The notes: generated by a model not told the origin, from the sequence alone. A stretch of DNA of 43,045 nucleotides from Stramenopiles sp. TOSAG23-2 (GCA_900128395.1 LT649296.1:1-43045), one strand, 5' to 3'. Counted from the first letter of the stretch, positions 30,179 through 40,051 are shown. A program made the numbers and translations.

Positions 30179-31748
30179 ATGCTTCCGATATATTTGTAAA
30201 CAATTTCATGCTTTTTTTCTTATTTTCGCTCCAATATACAATTTCATTTATCAAATAATTTCTACCTTTAATACCTAATCCTAAAAATTGTTGTAAAACT
30301 TTAACAATTCTTGATAAAGTTTCCGCTGTATTCACGTGCGGTCCATTTGATATATAAACTAATTCAGACTCTCTTAACATTAATAATGATATAAATAAAA
30401 TATGTAATATTCTCAAATGTATATTGCTACCAATTTCAACAGTTTGTTGTACTAATATAGTTTCACATTTATCAGATAATAATTTATTTGCTCTAGCAAG
30501 TAGAATATCGCCAATCACAATATTATTATTATTTACCACTTCCATATCATATTCATTATTATTTATTTCAATATTATCATTGGCTTTTTTATTGTACGAT
30601 TCTAATTTCATATTTTTATAAGTATCACGTTCTATTACAATTTTTTCCAAAACTTTAATATTTACTTTATAAACTTTTTCATGTTCCCAAAAATTTAATA
30701 ATCCAATAAAATCGTCAATTAATTTATCATTTAAATTGGTATTATTATTATTATTATTATTATTATTCTTACTGATATTATTAACAAATGAAGGTTCCAA
30801 TTTCATTTTCAAGATGTTATCCTTTTGTACAAATAGATTGCATAAATTACATAAACATTTGAAACGAAATTGTTTATATAAATATTCTTGACGTTCTTTA
30901 TAGATATGTTCTTTTTTATCTATATAACCTATGGTAATCTCTGTACCTTTTTGAATTTCTTCACATGCACGTAATTCGCTATGATTTCCATTTCCATGAC
31001 TTCCCTCAACCCATTTAACTGCATTTGGTTTACATGAATGATTTGTCATTGCAAAATTTAAATAAATACCTGATGGGAATGCATTGAAATGTATTTTACA
31101 TATATGCAATAAATAGAATTGATCATCGATTTGAAACTTACTTAAAATATCTTTTTCTACAATATTCTTCAAGATTGAAATATCTTCGTCATATTCTTTT
31201 CGTAATTCCTCTACATGATCTTTTTCTATATCTACATAAGATATTGGATGTAAATGTTTTAATTCTTTTAGAATATATGAAATTTCTTGTATTGTTTTCT
31301 TTTCATCGCATAATATTTGTTTCAAAAATTGAATAGCAGGTCGTGACTTTGTTTTTGTTTTCAAATGTGATAATTTTAAAAATGATTTTTCTGCCAATAA
31401 TAATGTTCCAGGTGCAATTACTTCATTCGCTATGAAACCTCTACCACCACCACAATTATTTAAATTATTATTGAATGTAATTTTATTGCTAACATAAATT
31501 AAATTATTTTTCGTCGATTGAAATGGTGTAGGAAGTGTTGCTGTTGCAATGGAAGAAGAATTTTGTATATTTATGGAATTATCTTTGTTTTTTACAGGTA
31601 CAGATGGTAAAAATGTTTGTAGATAGTTATACATTGAAGTATTCTTTACTTGTTCGTCGTTGTTTATCGACTCATTTTCTTCGTCGTCATCCTCCTCGTC
31701 ATCAGAGGAAGAACCAAATAAATCATTCATTTCAGCAACAGATGTCAT
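30117..31748 (-). CDS. SET-domain protein, SMYD/SET5-like
   Basis: 543 residues. An acidic N-terminus (SSSDDEEDDDEENES) and linker are followed by a SET domain from about 104: GGGRGFIANEVIAPGTLLLAE, the active-site knot FAMTNHSCKPNAVKW (NHSCKPN 236-242), and EITIGYIDKKE. A post-SET zinc cluster (FKCLCNLC) follows. No MYND finger is seen between the SET halves, so it is closer to the SET5/SMYD-like split group than to classic SMYD. It probably methylates lysine in histones or other proteins using S-adenosylmethionine. The C-terminal helical part carries poly-Asn. The last codons lie in the inner copy of a tandem duplication. Confidence 0.82.
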   Translation of the reverse strand: MTSVAEMNDLFGSSSDDEEDDDEENESINNDEQVKNTSMYNYLQTFLPSVPVKNKDNSINIQNSSSIATATLPTPFQSTKNNLIYVSNKITFNNNLNNCGGGRGFIANEVIAPGTLLLAEKSFLKLSHLKTKTKSRPAIQFLKQILCDEKKTIQEISYILKELKHLHPISYVDIEKDHVEELRKEYDEDISILKNIVEKDILSKFQIDDQFYLLHICKIHFNAFPSGIYLNFAMTNHSCKPNAVKWVEGSHGNGNHSELRACEEIQKGTEITIGYIDKKEHIYKERQEYLYKQFRFKCLCNLCNLFVQKDNILKMKLEPSFVNNISKNNNNNNNNNTNLNDKLIDDFIGLLNFWEHEKVYKVNIKVLEKIVIERDTYKNMKLESYNKKANDNIEINNNEYDMEVVNNNNIVIGDILLARANKLLSDKCETILVQQTVEIGSNIHLRILHILFISLLMLRESELVYISNGPHVNTAETLSRIVKVLQQFLGLGIKGRNYLINEIVYWSENKKKSMKLFTNISEASKYLRNCERTCKQIKDLYTS

Positions 31749-32405
31749 GTTTATAAGTTGTATCTACTATTTTTAACAAAATGTCGGGTAAATGAAATTA
31801 CTTTATCAGTTGATATTATCTATATTATCAACGTGAAGATAATCAATTTGCAAATATCTAAATAAATATAACGTATAATAATTATTAGCGAAAAGAGAAG
31901 AACATTATAAATAATTAATCTACGAAATCAAGCTATATATAATTTGCTTCTATTGATATAAATGCCTTCATTACATCACATATATACTGTATATAAGAAA
32001 ACGTAGATTTGGACCTGGAAGAAGATCTATGGTGTGTCCAGAGAAACATTCATCAGAGACGACACAGGCGGCCATTGATTATTGTACCTGTACCATAATT
32101 TCGTATTGTAATTTCACCATCTCTCGGTTTCGTTTTAGCTGCTATTATGTGCTAAATTAAAATGGAGTGACACTTTTTGATATAGGTTAAGGTCAATATA
32201 AAATATTTCCGCATACGTCCAACGTCCAACCTTGTGCAAAAAATACAAAAAATACATACATAATTATTATCAAGAGACTATAATATAACTGAATAAATAT
32301 GAAGGTGAAGAGAGGTCAGTGGAACATATAATATATATAAATATATATAAGTAGAACCAATATCATCATCATCAAGAATTACACACTACAAAGAACAAAA
32401 TAACC
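31749..32405. promoter_or_regulatory. Divergent promoter region between SET and oxygenase genes
   Basis: About 650 bases with no coding frame. TATATA-rich sequence at 32327-32350 lies 55-80 bases before the oxygenase ATG. Nothing else is recognised. Confidence 0.4.
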
Positions 32406-33431
32406 ATGTCAGTACGTGATGTCAAACATAATAAAATTAGGTTTCATAAAAAAAATGCACCAACAACGAATGTAGAAGTATATGGAAGAGAATTTAAAGA
32501 TGTAGTAGTCTTTGGGAAAGATAGTTTTTTTAGTGCTGCTGCTGCGAAACAGTATTATGAAGTCGAACAAATAACAGTCCTTGATGGGCGTGTACATAAC
32601 GGAGGGAAAGACAGTTGGAAATTGCATGTGAATGGATTTGAATTTGTAAAAGCTCCAGAGTATGATTTTGAAGACCATGCAACTTTACAAACGAAGGAAG
32701 AGAAACGTTTGGCACGAAAACGTGTAAATAGGGAATTTGCTCCAAAAGTACTCGAAGTTTGCAGAAAAACATCCGGGGCTAGCAAAGCATTTTGGATGTC
32801 TTCACAACGAAGGGCGGAAGCCGCTGTAAATGATGTTTCGGAAGGATATGCAACTGGATTTGCACATGCGGATTATGGCCCAGAAAACGAGGAGCAATTT
32901 AGAACCGTATTAGAACATCGATACGGCATGTCACATGAAGAAGCTCAAAGTTGTGGAATTTGTTTAGTGAATATGTGGTGTCCAGTGGAACGACCTGCAT
33001 ATAAAAATCCACTTGCATTAATGGATTGTAGTACGATGAAAAGTCTTGAAGAAGAAACGATTCGATGGAAGTTAGATATGTCGATTGATAATGGTTATGA
33101 TTATCAAGTTGAAAATAAGGGCCAGACACATCATCGTCCCCACAATGAAAGAGTCCCGCAAGCAGCGAAAGATGCACCAGCATTAACACCATTATACAAA
33201 CCATATCATCGCTATGTATATTTACCAGATATGCGTGAAGATGAAGCAGTCATTTTCAAACAAGTGGATTTTAGAAAAGATCAGGCCGCACGCGCATCTT
33301 TTCACACTGCAATCAATGATTTATATCATAAGAATGATGAGTTTTGGAAAATAGGAAGAAGAAGTATTGAATGTCGTGTTATTTTAACGTTTGATCCACC
33401 AGAATCAAATAAGCAACAATCAAAGTTGTAA
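32406..33431 (+). CDS. AsaB/CmcJ-like oxygenase or desaturase family protein
   Basis: 341 residues. The C-terminal half has the hallmarks of this family: NMWCPVERPAYKNPLALMD, HRYVYLPDMREDEAVIFKQ, SFHTAI and RRSIECRVILTFDP. Members include fungal AsaB, NvfI-related and CmcJ-type proteins of secondary metabolism and are thought to be iron and 2-oxoglutarate dependent or to assist hydroxylation/methoxylation. The histidine in SFHTAI is the candidate metal ligand in the second half. The length is about normal. It starts a run of redox genes to 37.7 kb, divergent from the SET gene. Substrate unknown. Confidence 0.75.
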   Translation: MSVRDVKHNKIRFHKKNAPTTNVEVYGREFKDVVVFGKDSFFSAAAAKQYYEVEQITVLDGRVHNGGKDSWKLHVNGFEFVKAPEYDFEDHATLQTKEEKRLARKRVNREFAPKVLEVCRKTSGASKAFWMSSQRRAEAAVNDVSEGYATGFAHADYGPENEEQFRTVLEHRYGMSHEEAQSCGICLVNMWCPVERPAYKNPLALMDCSTMKSLEEETIRWKLDMSIDNGYDYQVENKGQTHHRPHNERVPQAAKDAPALTPLYKPYHRYVYLPDMREDEAVIFKQVDFRKDQAARASFHTAINDLYHKNDEFWKIGRRSIECRVILTFDPPESNKQQSKL

Positions 33432-33802
33432 TTTTTAATATTATAAAATTTTTATATATTTTTAAACGGAAAAACACACATAAAACCCGCTGATAAAAGA
33501 TGGTGGTTTATAGTGTGAAAAACATTTTAATAAAAAAGCGATTCGTATCTTCTCCTGTCTCTCCCATTTGAGAAGAAAGGTATAATATTTAAAAACGCTA
33601 TAAATAAAAAAAACATTTAAAAATATAATGTACATGTGTATAAAATGATTTTATAACACCACATTATACTCGTAATACGCGTATAAACGTGATTAATGAC
33701 ACGCGATATAACCTTTTTGTAAGAGTTTTTATAAAAAAAAAAAACACTCCCGCAGGTATGATATATATGCCACTCTCATCACATTTTATTTCTCCCATTA
33801 TA
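33432..33802. other. Convergent intergenic spacer
   Basis: A+T-rich, with a poly-A run near 33735-33745. No gene is seen. Confidence 0.45.
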
Positions 33803-35110
33803 TTAAATCTTCGATGACCAATATTCCTCTTTTACAGTTTGTGGATAAAAGATACGCGTACCATTTTTTTTTGCTTCTTCGATATTACGTATTGGCTTTC
33901 CATCTTTATCAACAGGTTTTACAAATTTATATTCTTCACCATTGACAGCATGGTTGCCTTCAATCCATTTCATCAATGTTTCACGATTATAATCCGTAGT
34001 CAATTCATCAAATCGTCCTTGTTGTACTTTTGGGACAAACTCTGCATCTGCAATAACTGCACGACTTACGAAGCATAAACTAAATTCACCTTCTTTTAAA
34101 CGATTTGATAAATCTTCCAAACGATCAATGCAACTTGCATCAAAACTACCAGTATAATCAGCTACATCGGTTATATATGATGGTGTCGGGCCATTGCTAA
34201 TGTTCATACCAACACAACCACCAGCCATTGCAGGTTTGCCACTTAATAATTCGGTCCAGCCTGCTAAACTTCTTGTTGGATGCTCTTCTGGATATGGTAC
34301 TTGCCAAAATTGCGTCGTGCTACAATCGAAACAGTCCACCCCTGCAGTTACCATATCCAATAAAAACTCTCGTAATTTCTTTACTGTTGAATATGGACCA
34401 TCACCATGTCTAGGTGGAAACAATGAAAATCTTAAGATTATTGGATATTCTGGCAATGCGGTACGTATATCTTCCACAACTTCTTTTAAAAATCGACGTC
34501 GATTTTCATCCGAGCCACCATACCTATCCAATCGACGATTGGTGGTTTCCCATAGAAATTGATGCATTAAATATCCATGTGCAGCATGTATTGCAACACC
34601 ATCAAACCCAATTGCTTTTGCATCTAACGCAGCTTGTAAATATGCTTTGCGAAAATCTTGTATTTCTGAATTAGTCATTGGATCGCAATTTTTTACCTTC
34701 TTCCCTTTCAATGAGATACCTGATGGACTGGCAACAGGATTGTCAGGCGTTGCACGCGTTTGAATTCCTACATGATGGATTTGAGGGACAATCAACCCAT
34801 TGTGACGATGAACAGCAGTGACCGTTTCTTTCCAATCTTTTAGTGCATCACCATAAAATACAGCTGCATCTTGATGTGGTATACCACCTTTTACGTTCAT
34901 ATACACACCTTCAGTTACTTGCAATGCAATATTTGCTCGTTTCCCATAATATTCAGCCATGGAACCAGTCGTTGAATTACTTGGGATTCCATTTGGTGTT
35001 AACCATCTTGTAGAAGGTGCAAATACAACTCGATTTTTTAATTTCAATCCACGTATACACGTTGTTGGTTCAAACATAGGTGTCAAATTTTCTGCACGTT
35101 TTGGATCCAT
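33803..35110 (-). CDS. NADH:flavin oxidoreductase / old-yellow-enzyme-like
   Basis: 435 residues forming an FMN-binding TIM barrel. Landmarks: LKNRVVFAPSTRWLT (20s-30s), PQIHHVG with Gln110, HAAHGYLMHQFL with His175 and His178, and the signature DRYGGSDENRRRF (195-207). These enzymes reduce activated C=C bonds with NAD(P)H. The sequence keeps the barrel's FMN contacts, but the usual His-His/His-Asn pair is shifted in spacing, so substrate range is open. No iron-sulfur cysteine motif of the 2,4-dienoyl-CoA reductase type is present. It lies tail to tail with the oxygenase gene and head to head (286 bases) with the SDR gene at 35397. Confidence 0.9.
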   Translation of the reverse strand: MDPKRAENLTPMFEPTTCIRGLKLKNRVVFAPSTRWLTPNGIPSNSTTGSMAEYYGKRANIALQVTEGVYMNVKGGIPHQDAAVFYGDALKDWKETVTAVHRHNGLIVPQIHHVGIQTRATPDNPVASPSGISLKGKKVKNCDPMTNSEIQDFRKAYLQAALDAKAIGFDGVAIHAAHGYLMHQFLWETTNRRLDRYGGSDENRRRFLKEVVEDIRTALPEYPIILRFSLFPPRHGDGPYSTVKKLREFLLDMVTAGVDCFDCSTTQFWQVPYPEEHPTRSLAGWTELLSGKPAMAGGCVGMNISNGPTPSYITDVADYTGSFDASCIDRLEDLSNRLKEGEFSLCFVSRAVIADAEFVPKVQQGRFDELTTDYNRETLMKWIEGNHAVNGEEYKFVKPVDKDGKPIRNIEEAKKNGTRIFYPQTVKEEYWSSKI

Positions 35111-35396
35111 GATGTTAGTGACATATAATAATAAAAGACAATTTTTAAAAACGATATTTAGGATTATATATAGTGTTATCTATAGAATGTATATATGTGG
35201 TATATGTATACATAAATATCTCTTCCCATCAAATGTAGATTGGTGGTTTTTTAGGGGGTGGTACAGAGAAAAATAGATATAGAAAAATAGAAAATAAAAG
35301 ATGATTGATCAACTATGAAAAATAGAAAAAGATAGAAACTAAATTGATATATATATATATATATATATATTGTGCAATTGAAACAGAAAATCAATC

Positions 35397-36677
35397 ATGA
35401 TGGAATACATATTACCTACCATAGGATGTACATTAGTTGGTGCCGTTGGATATTATTTCTATGCAAAGTCCAATACTATTGATGCAAAAAGAAATGTGAA
35501 GAAAGGCATTTATGGCACAAAATTAACTGAAGGTTTAATTTCAGAGAAAGATATTGTTGAAAATTACGATAAGAAAATGTCGGAATTATGGGGTGGACCT
35601 CCACCAGAATTGTTTCCAGGCTGTTTTAAGACATGGCCAAGCAAATATAATAATGCTGGAAGAGGTAAAGTAGCTTTAGTTACTGGTGGTGCTGCTGGTA
35701 TTGGATTTTATGTTAGTAAAATGCTTGCCAATAATGGATTTGAAATTATTTGGGGATATAGAAAAGGTCTAGAGTATGAAGTTTCTGGGGCTAAGAAAGC
35801 AATTTTAAATGCAGTTCCAACAGCAAAAATTACTATATTGGAAGCACCGTTGGATTTAGGATCATTTAAATCTGTCAAAGCATTTGCAAATGAATGCAGA
35901 AAGAAATACAAATGCGTTGATGTGCTTTGTTTAAATGCTGGTCGTGGTGGTTCTAATGGCGATCCAAAACAAACGACGGAAGATGGTCATGAATCTATTG
36001 TACAAATAAATGCCTTATCACATTTTTTATTGACAAAGGAATTATATCCATTATTGAAACAAAGTAAAAATGCAAGAGTTGTTTCGCAATCGTCTGGTGC
36101 ACGTAAAATTGTCAATGCAGAATGGGAAGTGCCAAAACGAGTGAAAACAGGTGATTTATCTGCAGATGTGCCACATAAAGGTGGTTACAATGCATTTGCA
36201 CAATATCAATTATCAAAAGCTACAAATTGTTTTTTTACATTAGCGCTAAATAAACATTTAGCAGAAGCTGGAGTAAATAACATTACTGGAATTGTTTGCG
36301 AACCTGGTTATGGAAGTACTGGCGTGAATATCCAACACAATTTAACACATTCGTTTTTATTTTTACCAGATAAATTATTGCCAACGAAATGGACACATAC
36401 ATTGCTTGGACAACATGCAGCAGATGCATCCTTACCAATGGGCTTGGCATGCATTCACCCTGATGCCATACGTGATTCATTTTTTACACCAAGAAATGGC
36501 ATGAAAGGGGAAGCAATTTTAAATACACAAACTACATTGAGAAGTCAAGATGATGCAGAAAAAGATCCAATGAATACGGAACAAACCTTTTGGGGTAAGG
36601 GTGGTGTAGAACAATGTAGAGATGGATTTTGGAATGCAGCAGTGAAAGCAACAGGGGTGAAAACATGGGAGTTTTGA
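35397..36677 (+). CDS. Membrane-anchored short-chain dehydrogenase (retinol-dehydrogenase/WWOX-like)
   Basis: 426 residues. An N-terminal hydrophobic anchor (ILPTIGCTLVGAVGYYFYA) is followed by an about 65-residue linker, then the SDR core: VTGGAAGIGFYV (cofactor loop), LCLNAGRGG (NAG), VVSQSSGARK (catalytic Ser) and FAQYQLSKATN (Tyr-x3-Lys). The C-terminal part has CEPGYGSTGVN (PG motif) and DAEKDPMNTEQTFWGKGG. The initial Met-Met leaves the start at 35397 or 35400. A (TA)n tract ends about 27 bases upstream. Endoplasmic-reticulum-type anchoring is inferred. Substrate unknown; it shares a promoter region with the old-yellow-enzyme-like gene. Confidence 0.88.
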   Translation: MMEYILPTIGCTLVGAVGYYFYAKSNTIDAKRNVKKGIYGTKLTEGLISEKDIVENYDKKMSELWGGPPPELFPGCFKTWPSKYNNAGRGKVALVTGGAAGIGFYVSKMLANNGFEIIWGYRKGLEYEVSGAKKAILNAVPTAKITILEAPLDLGSFKSVKAFANECRKKYKCVDVLCLNAGRGGSNGDPKQTTEDGHESIVQINALSHFLLTKELYPLLKQSKNARVVSQSSGARKIVNAEWEVPKRVKTGDLSADVPHKGGYNAFAQYQLSKATNCFFTLALNKHLAEAGVNNITGIVCEPGYGSTGVNIQHNLTHSFLFLPDKLLPTKWTHTLLGQHAADASLPMGLACIHPDAIRDSFFTPRNGMKGEAILNTQTTLRSQDDAEKDPMNTEQTFWGKGGVEQCRDGFWNAAVKATGVKTWEF

Positions 36678-36783
36678 AAATAAGAATAGGGTGAAAAATA
36701 TACGTAATAATTTTAAAAAAATACGAAATTTTACTACCCTACTAAATCTTTTGGCACACTGGGGCACACACACATCTCATATT

Positions 36784-36985
36784 TCACTCTTTATTATTAT
36801 TCTAAAGTTCATCAAAAACTTTTCTCCCATCATTTCCCCAATCATTATCATAATTTGCATTCAAATCCTTGAATAAGGCATCTGTCACTCTTTATTATTA
36901 TTCTAAAGTTCATCAAAAACTTTTCTCCCATCATTTCCCCAATCATTATCATAATTTGCATTCAAATCCTTGAATAAGGCATCTG
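36784..36985. repeat. Exact 101-bp tandem duplication of the NmrA-like gene's 3' end
   Basis: Copies start at 36784 and 36885 (TCACTCTTTATTATTATTCT). The inner copy holds the last 27 codons and stop of the 36903-37688 gene. The outer copy lies past the stop. No differences are seen. Confidence 0.93.
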
Positions 36986-37688
36986 TTGGTAGTGATACAG
37001 TCTCATCCTCTTTTAATGGAGTACATGCAACTTCAAAGGTGCAATTTTTTGTATTTGGACTATCAATTGCTGCAATTAATAAAGAAGCTAAATCACTACG
37101 TGTAATACCAGAACTCATAAAACTTGCATTTGTTTGTGCCACATGGAATTTTGATTTCCCACCTTCATCATCCAACAATCGACCTGGTCGTACAATAGTA
37201 TAATCGATACCTGAAAGACGTAACAGCTTTTCACCAGCAAATTTAAAATCCATCATTCCAGACCAATGAAACAAACCTGTATTTACTGTATTTAAGATAC
37301 CACGGATAAGATTAAAACGATTTGCTGGGTGCACTAGTTGACTAGTTAAAAGCAATAATCTGGAGACATTACATTCTTTTGCAATTTTTGCAATGTGGCC
37401 CACACCTCGAAAATCAACAGCTTTCACATTTTCATATCCTTTTGCTGCACAAACGAAAAATACACCTTTTGCGCCTTTCAAAGCTTCACCTATATTTTTA
37501 TCATCTTTATTACCAACATCTCCAGCTAAAAGTTTAATTTTATTATTCTCTGGAAAGGTATCTTTTGGTACTGCATCTATATTTCTTACAACGCAACGAA
37601 CTTCTTTTACATTATTTTTTTGTATTAATTCTTTTACAATTAATTTTGCGGTCGCACCTTTAGCACCAAGCACACAATATATGGACAT
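36903..37688 (-). CDS. NmrA-like / atypical SDR NAD(P)-binding protein
   Basis: 261 residues with a Rossmann fold at the N-terminus: VLGAKGATAKLIVKELI (cofactor loop GAKGATAK, 8-15), then CVVRN after strand 2, LAGDV, GVFFVCAAK, and YTIVRPGRL (the atypical-SDR PGxL segment). It lacks the classical Tyr-x3-Lys, so it could be a reductase with a different mechanism or a redox sensor like NmrA. Both ends lie in tandem duplications: the first 9 codons are copied upstream (37663-37876) and the last 27 codons downstream (36784-36985). Confidence 0.82.
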   Translation of the reverse strand: MSIYCVLGAKGATAKLIVKELIQKNNVKEVRCVVRNIDAVPKDTFPENNKIKLLAGDVGNKDDKNIGEALKGAKGVFFVCAAKGYENVKAVDFRGVGHIAKIAKECNVSRLLLLTSQLVHPANRFNLIRGILNTVNTGLFHWSGMMDFKFAGEKLLRLSGIDYTIVRPGRLLDDEGGKSKFHVAQTNASFMSSGITRSDLASLLIAAIDSPNTKNCTFEVACTPLKEDETVSLPTDALFKDLNANYDNDWGNDGRKVFDEL

Positions 37689-37876
37689 TTTAATTTTCTT
37701 TTCTGTTTTTTAATTTGATAAGACTATTAATATTATGATAGTTCTTTATTTAAATCAAAGTATTTGTAAGCACCAAGCACACAATATATGGACATTTTAG
37801 TTTTCTTTTCTGTTTTTTTATTTAATAAGACTATTAATATTATGATAGTTCTTTATTTAAATCAAAGTATTTGTAT
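37663..37876. repeat. 107-bp tandem duplication across the start of the NmrA-like gene
   Basis: Copies start at 37663 and 37770 (GCACCAAGCACACAATATAT). Each includes the ATG and first codons. A few differences are visible (TTTTAATTTTC against TTTTAGTTTTC, and T-run length), so it is not a simple exact copy. Confidence 0.92.
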
Positions 37877-38183
37877 ATTGTTTTTCTTGTTGTTGTTTTT
37901 CTATATCTATCGCTTCTATGTCTTTATGTGTATATCTATATATTTGCATCAATCAAGGGGTTATCTATTTTTATTTGTGGTGGCTACAGATCTAACTTCA
38001 ACATTTAAATAGTGCTATTCACCTGTTGTCAATAATCTAAAAAATCAACGTCGTCCAAAAAGAACAAAAGAAAGAACTTCTTCTTATTCTTTTTTTGAAT
38101 ATTGAAAAATTAATAAAAAGACGAATGTGATATAGAAAAATGATAAATGAATTATAAACCCATATATATATATATAGACATAC
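37877..38183. other. Divergent spacer, no gene seen
   Basis: A+T-rich with a (TA)n tract at 38162-38176 ahead of the MFS gene's duplicated start. Confidence 0.45.
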
Positions 38184-38347
38184 ATTACATGTAATATTTA
38201 TTATTACTTTAGTACATACTGAAGCAATATGGAGGAGAAAAAACATAAACAGAATTTAACTGGTGATTACATGTAATATTTATTATTACTTTAGTACATA
38301 CTGAAGCAATATGGAGGAGAAAAAACATAAACAGAATTTAACTGGTG
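38184..38347. repeat. Exact 82-bp tandem duplication across the start of the MFS gene
   Basis: Copies start at 38184 and 38266 (ATTACATGTAATATTTATTA). Each contains an ATG followed by GAGGAGAAAAAACATAAAC. The outer ATG (38229) opens a short frame that ends at a TAA in the second copy, out of frame with the main ATG at 38311. Confidence 0.93.
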
Positions 38348-39894
38348 TGCCAACATTTTTCCTAGCCGTTAAATTCATTTTTAGCACTACATACCGCGCG
38401 TTATATCCATTAGCATCAATTATTGCACTGAGGTATGATAATATTACAACAGAAAATGTAGCACAAGTATTAGCATCTATGCAATTTGTTAATATGTTTG
38501 GATCGATATTTTCGCCTCAAGCACAAGAATATGTTGGAATGGTAAAATTAATCTCCATATTATTATTTGTAGAAGGTTGTTTGGCTTTAATGTTGGCATT
38601 TTCAACAGCATTCCATACACTAGCAATTTCTATCATATTAATGGGTTTCTCAAAAGGTTGTCTTTTTCCAACCATTGTAGCTTTTACAAATACTTTGTTT
38701 GATAAAGAAGTTCAAGGTGTTACAATAGGTTACATCGAAATTGCATGGGGTTTATCATCTTTGATTGGCATGCCATTTGTTGGTATTACAATGAATATTG
38801 ATTTTAGATTGCCATTTTTAATACTTTCTGTTATATGCATATTTTTATGTATATTTGGCTTTTGGTTTTTGACAAAAAATACAACTGATGATGATGATAA
38901 TAATAATAGCAACAATAATAATAATAATATTACAAATAATAATAGTAATGAAAATCCTATTATTATCGGCGTAGGAACATCATCCTCTTCCAACAAAAGT
39001 GATGTGAAAAAAAATGCAATTACCATTGTTGATAATAGTAATAAAAAGAAATCAACAACTTGGAAAAAGTTTTTTGAAATTGTATATTGCATTTATAAAA
39101 CACCATTAGCATTTACAATAACAACAGCAACAATTGCATTGATGATGACAATGTATATAATGTTTCTATCGTTTGGGATTTGGTTGGTCGAAACACATAA
39201 TTACAATGCAGCTCAAGTTGGTGTTGCTACTTTAACCGTTGGTGCTGCTGATTTATTAGCTGAATTTAGTTTGATCAAATTATTAAAACATTACGAACAT
39301 GTGAAATTTTTAGTAGTAGCACATATATTTTTGATTTGTTCCTATTTATTTCTGGCATTTGCATTTCAGGCTGCACTTCCTATTGGAGTTGGTTTGTGTG
39401 CTATATTTTTTTGTTTTTATTTTTTTGAAATGATTATTGTAGGGCAAATGGGCTTAGTTGGTAGTGTTACATTTCAGGCTGCACTTCCTATTGGAGTTGG
39501 TTTGTGTGCTATATTTTTTTGTTTTTATTTTTTTGAAATGATTATTGTAGGGCAAATGGGCTTAGTTGGTAGTGTTACATTAAATAGCAAACAAACAATA
39601 GATCGTAATAATACTAAAGATAAACTTAAAAATGCGGATGAAAGCGCTGATGAGGATGAATATGGAGAAGGAATATTACCAGCAGCTAATTTTGTATGCT
39701 CTGCATTTGGATGTGTTCTTGGTAGCTTGCTCGGTCCCTATATTTGGAGCTTAGGTAGTAGCGCACCCGGTATTGTTGGCTTTATCACAACATCATTTAA
39801 TTTTTCACTTTGGTTTTTCTATTATAAATATCATCATCATTATCCTGTAGAATCTGGTACAATGAATATAGATGATAAAAAAAGTTCTGTATGA
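38311..39894 (+). CDS. Major facilitator superfamily transporter with internal in-frame duplication
   Basis: 527 residues. The N-terminal half has about six membrane spans, starting FFLAVKFIFSTTYRALYP. The central loop is Asn/Asp-rich (TTDDDDNNN) and Ser/Lys-rich. The C-terminal half has TTATIALMMTMYIMFLSFG and further spans. Residues about 352-387 (FQAALPIGVGLCAIFFCFYF to GSVT, 36 residues) are repeated at once as 388-423, with exact DNA duplication (39363-39470, 39471-39578), so one membrane segment is doubled. Without it the protein would have a normal MFS length. Substrate unknown. The gene has duplications at its start, interior and 3' flank. It closes the 32.4-39.9 kb run of metabolic genes and could export or import a related compound. 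Confidence 0.85.
   Translation: MEEKKHKQNLTGVPTFFLAVKFIFSTTYRALYPLASIIALRYDNITTENVAQVLASMQFVNMFGSIFSPQAQEYVGMVKLISILLFVEGCLALMLAFSTAFHTLAISIILMGFSKGCLFPTIVAFTNTLFDKEVQGVTIGYIEIAWGLSSLIGMPFVGITMNIDFRLPFLILSVICIFLCIFGFWFLTKNTTDDDDNNNSNNNNNNITNNNSNENPIIIGVGTSSSSNKSDVKKNAITIVDNSNKKKSTTWKKFFEIVYCIYKTPLAFTITTATIALMMTMYIMFLSFGIWLVETHNYNAAQVGVATLTVGAADLLAEFSLIKLLKHYEHVKFLVVAHIFLICSYLFLAFAFQAALPIGVGLCAIFFCFYFFEMIIVGQMGLVGSVTFQAALPIGVGLCAIFFCFYFFEMIIVGQMGLVGSVTLNSKQTIDRNNTKDKLKNADESADEDEYGEGILPAANFVCSAFGCVLGSLLGPYIWSLGSSAPGIVGFITTSFNFSLWFFYYKYHHHYPVESGTMNIDDKKSSV
39363..39578. repeat. Exact 108-bp in-frame tandem duplication inside the MFS gene
   Basis: Copies 39363-39470 and 39471-39578 look identical and 108 is divisible by three, so the frame stays open. 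Confidence 0.95.
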
Positions 39895-39900
39895 AAGAAT

Positions 39901-40051
39901 ACTTTGACGAGAGAAGACCAACCTTTTAAAAATTTATTTTTTGTGGAATATGTCATAATTATTTATTTACAACAAAATTTTTTATATACGACTTTACTTT
40001 GACGAGAGAAGACCAACCTTTTAAAAATTTATTTTTTGTGGAATATGTCAA
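39901..40051. repeat. Direct repeat in the MFS gene's 3' flank, about 55 bp, 95 bases apart
   Basis: Copies start at 39901 and 39996 (ACTTTGACGAGAGAAGACCA). They match to GGAATATGTCA and then diverge. Confidence 0.9.

Noticed and set aside
32409-33204. Several minus-strand frames opposite the AsaB-like gene
   Set aside because: They are shadows of the plus-strand gene, without recognisable domains.
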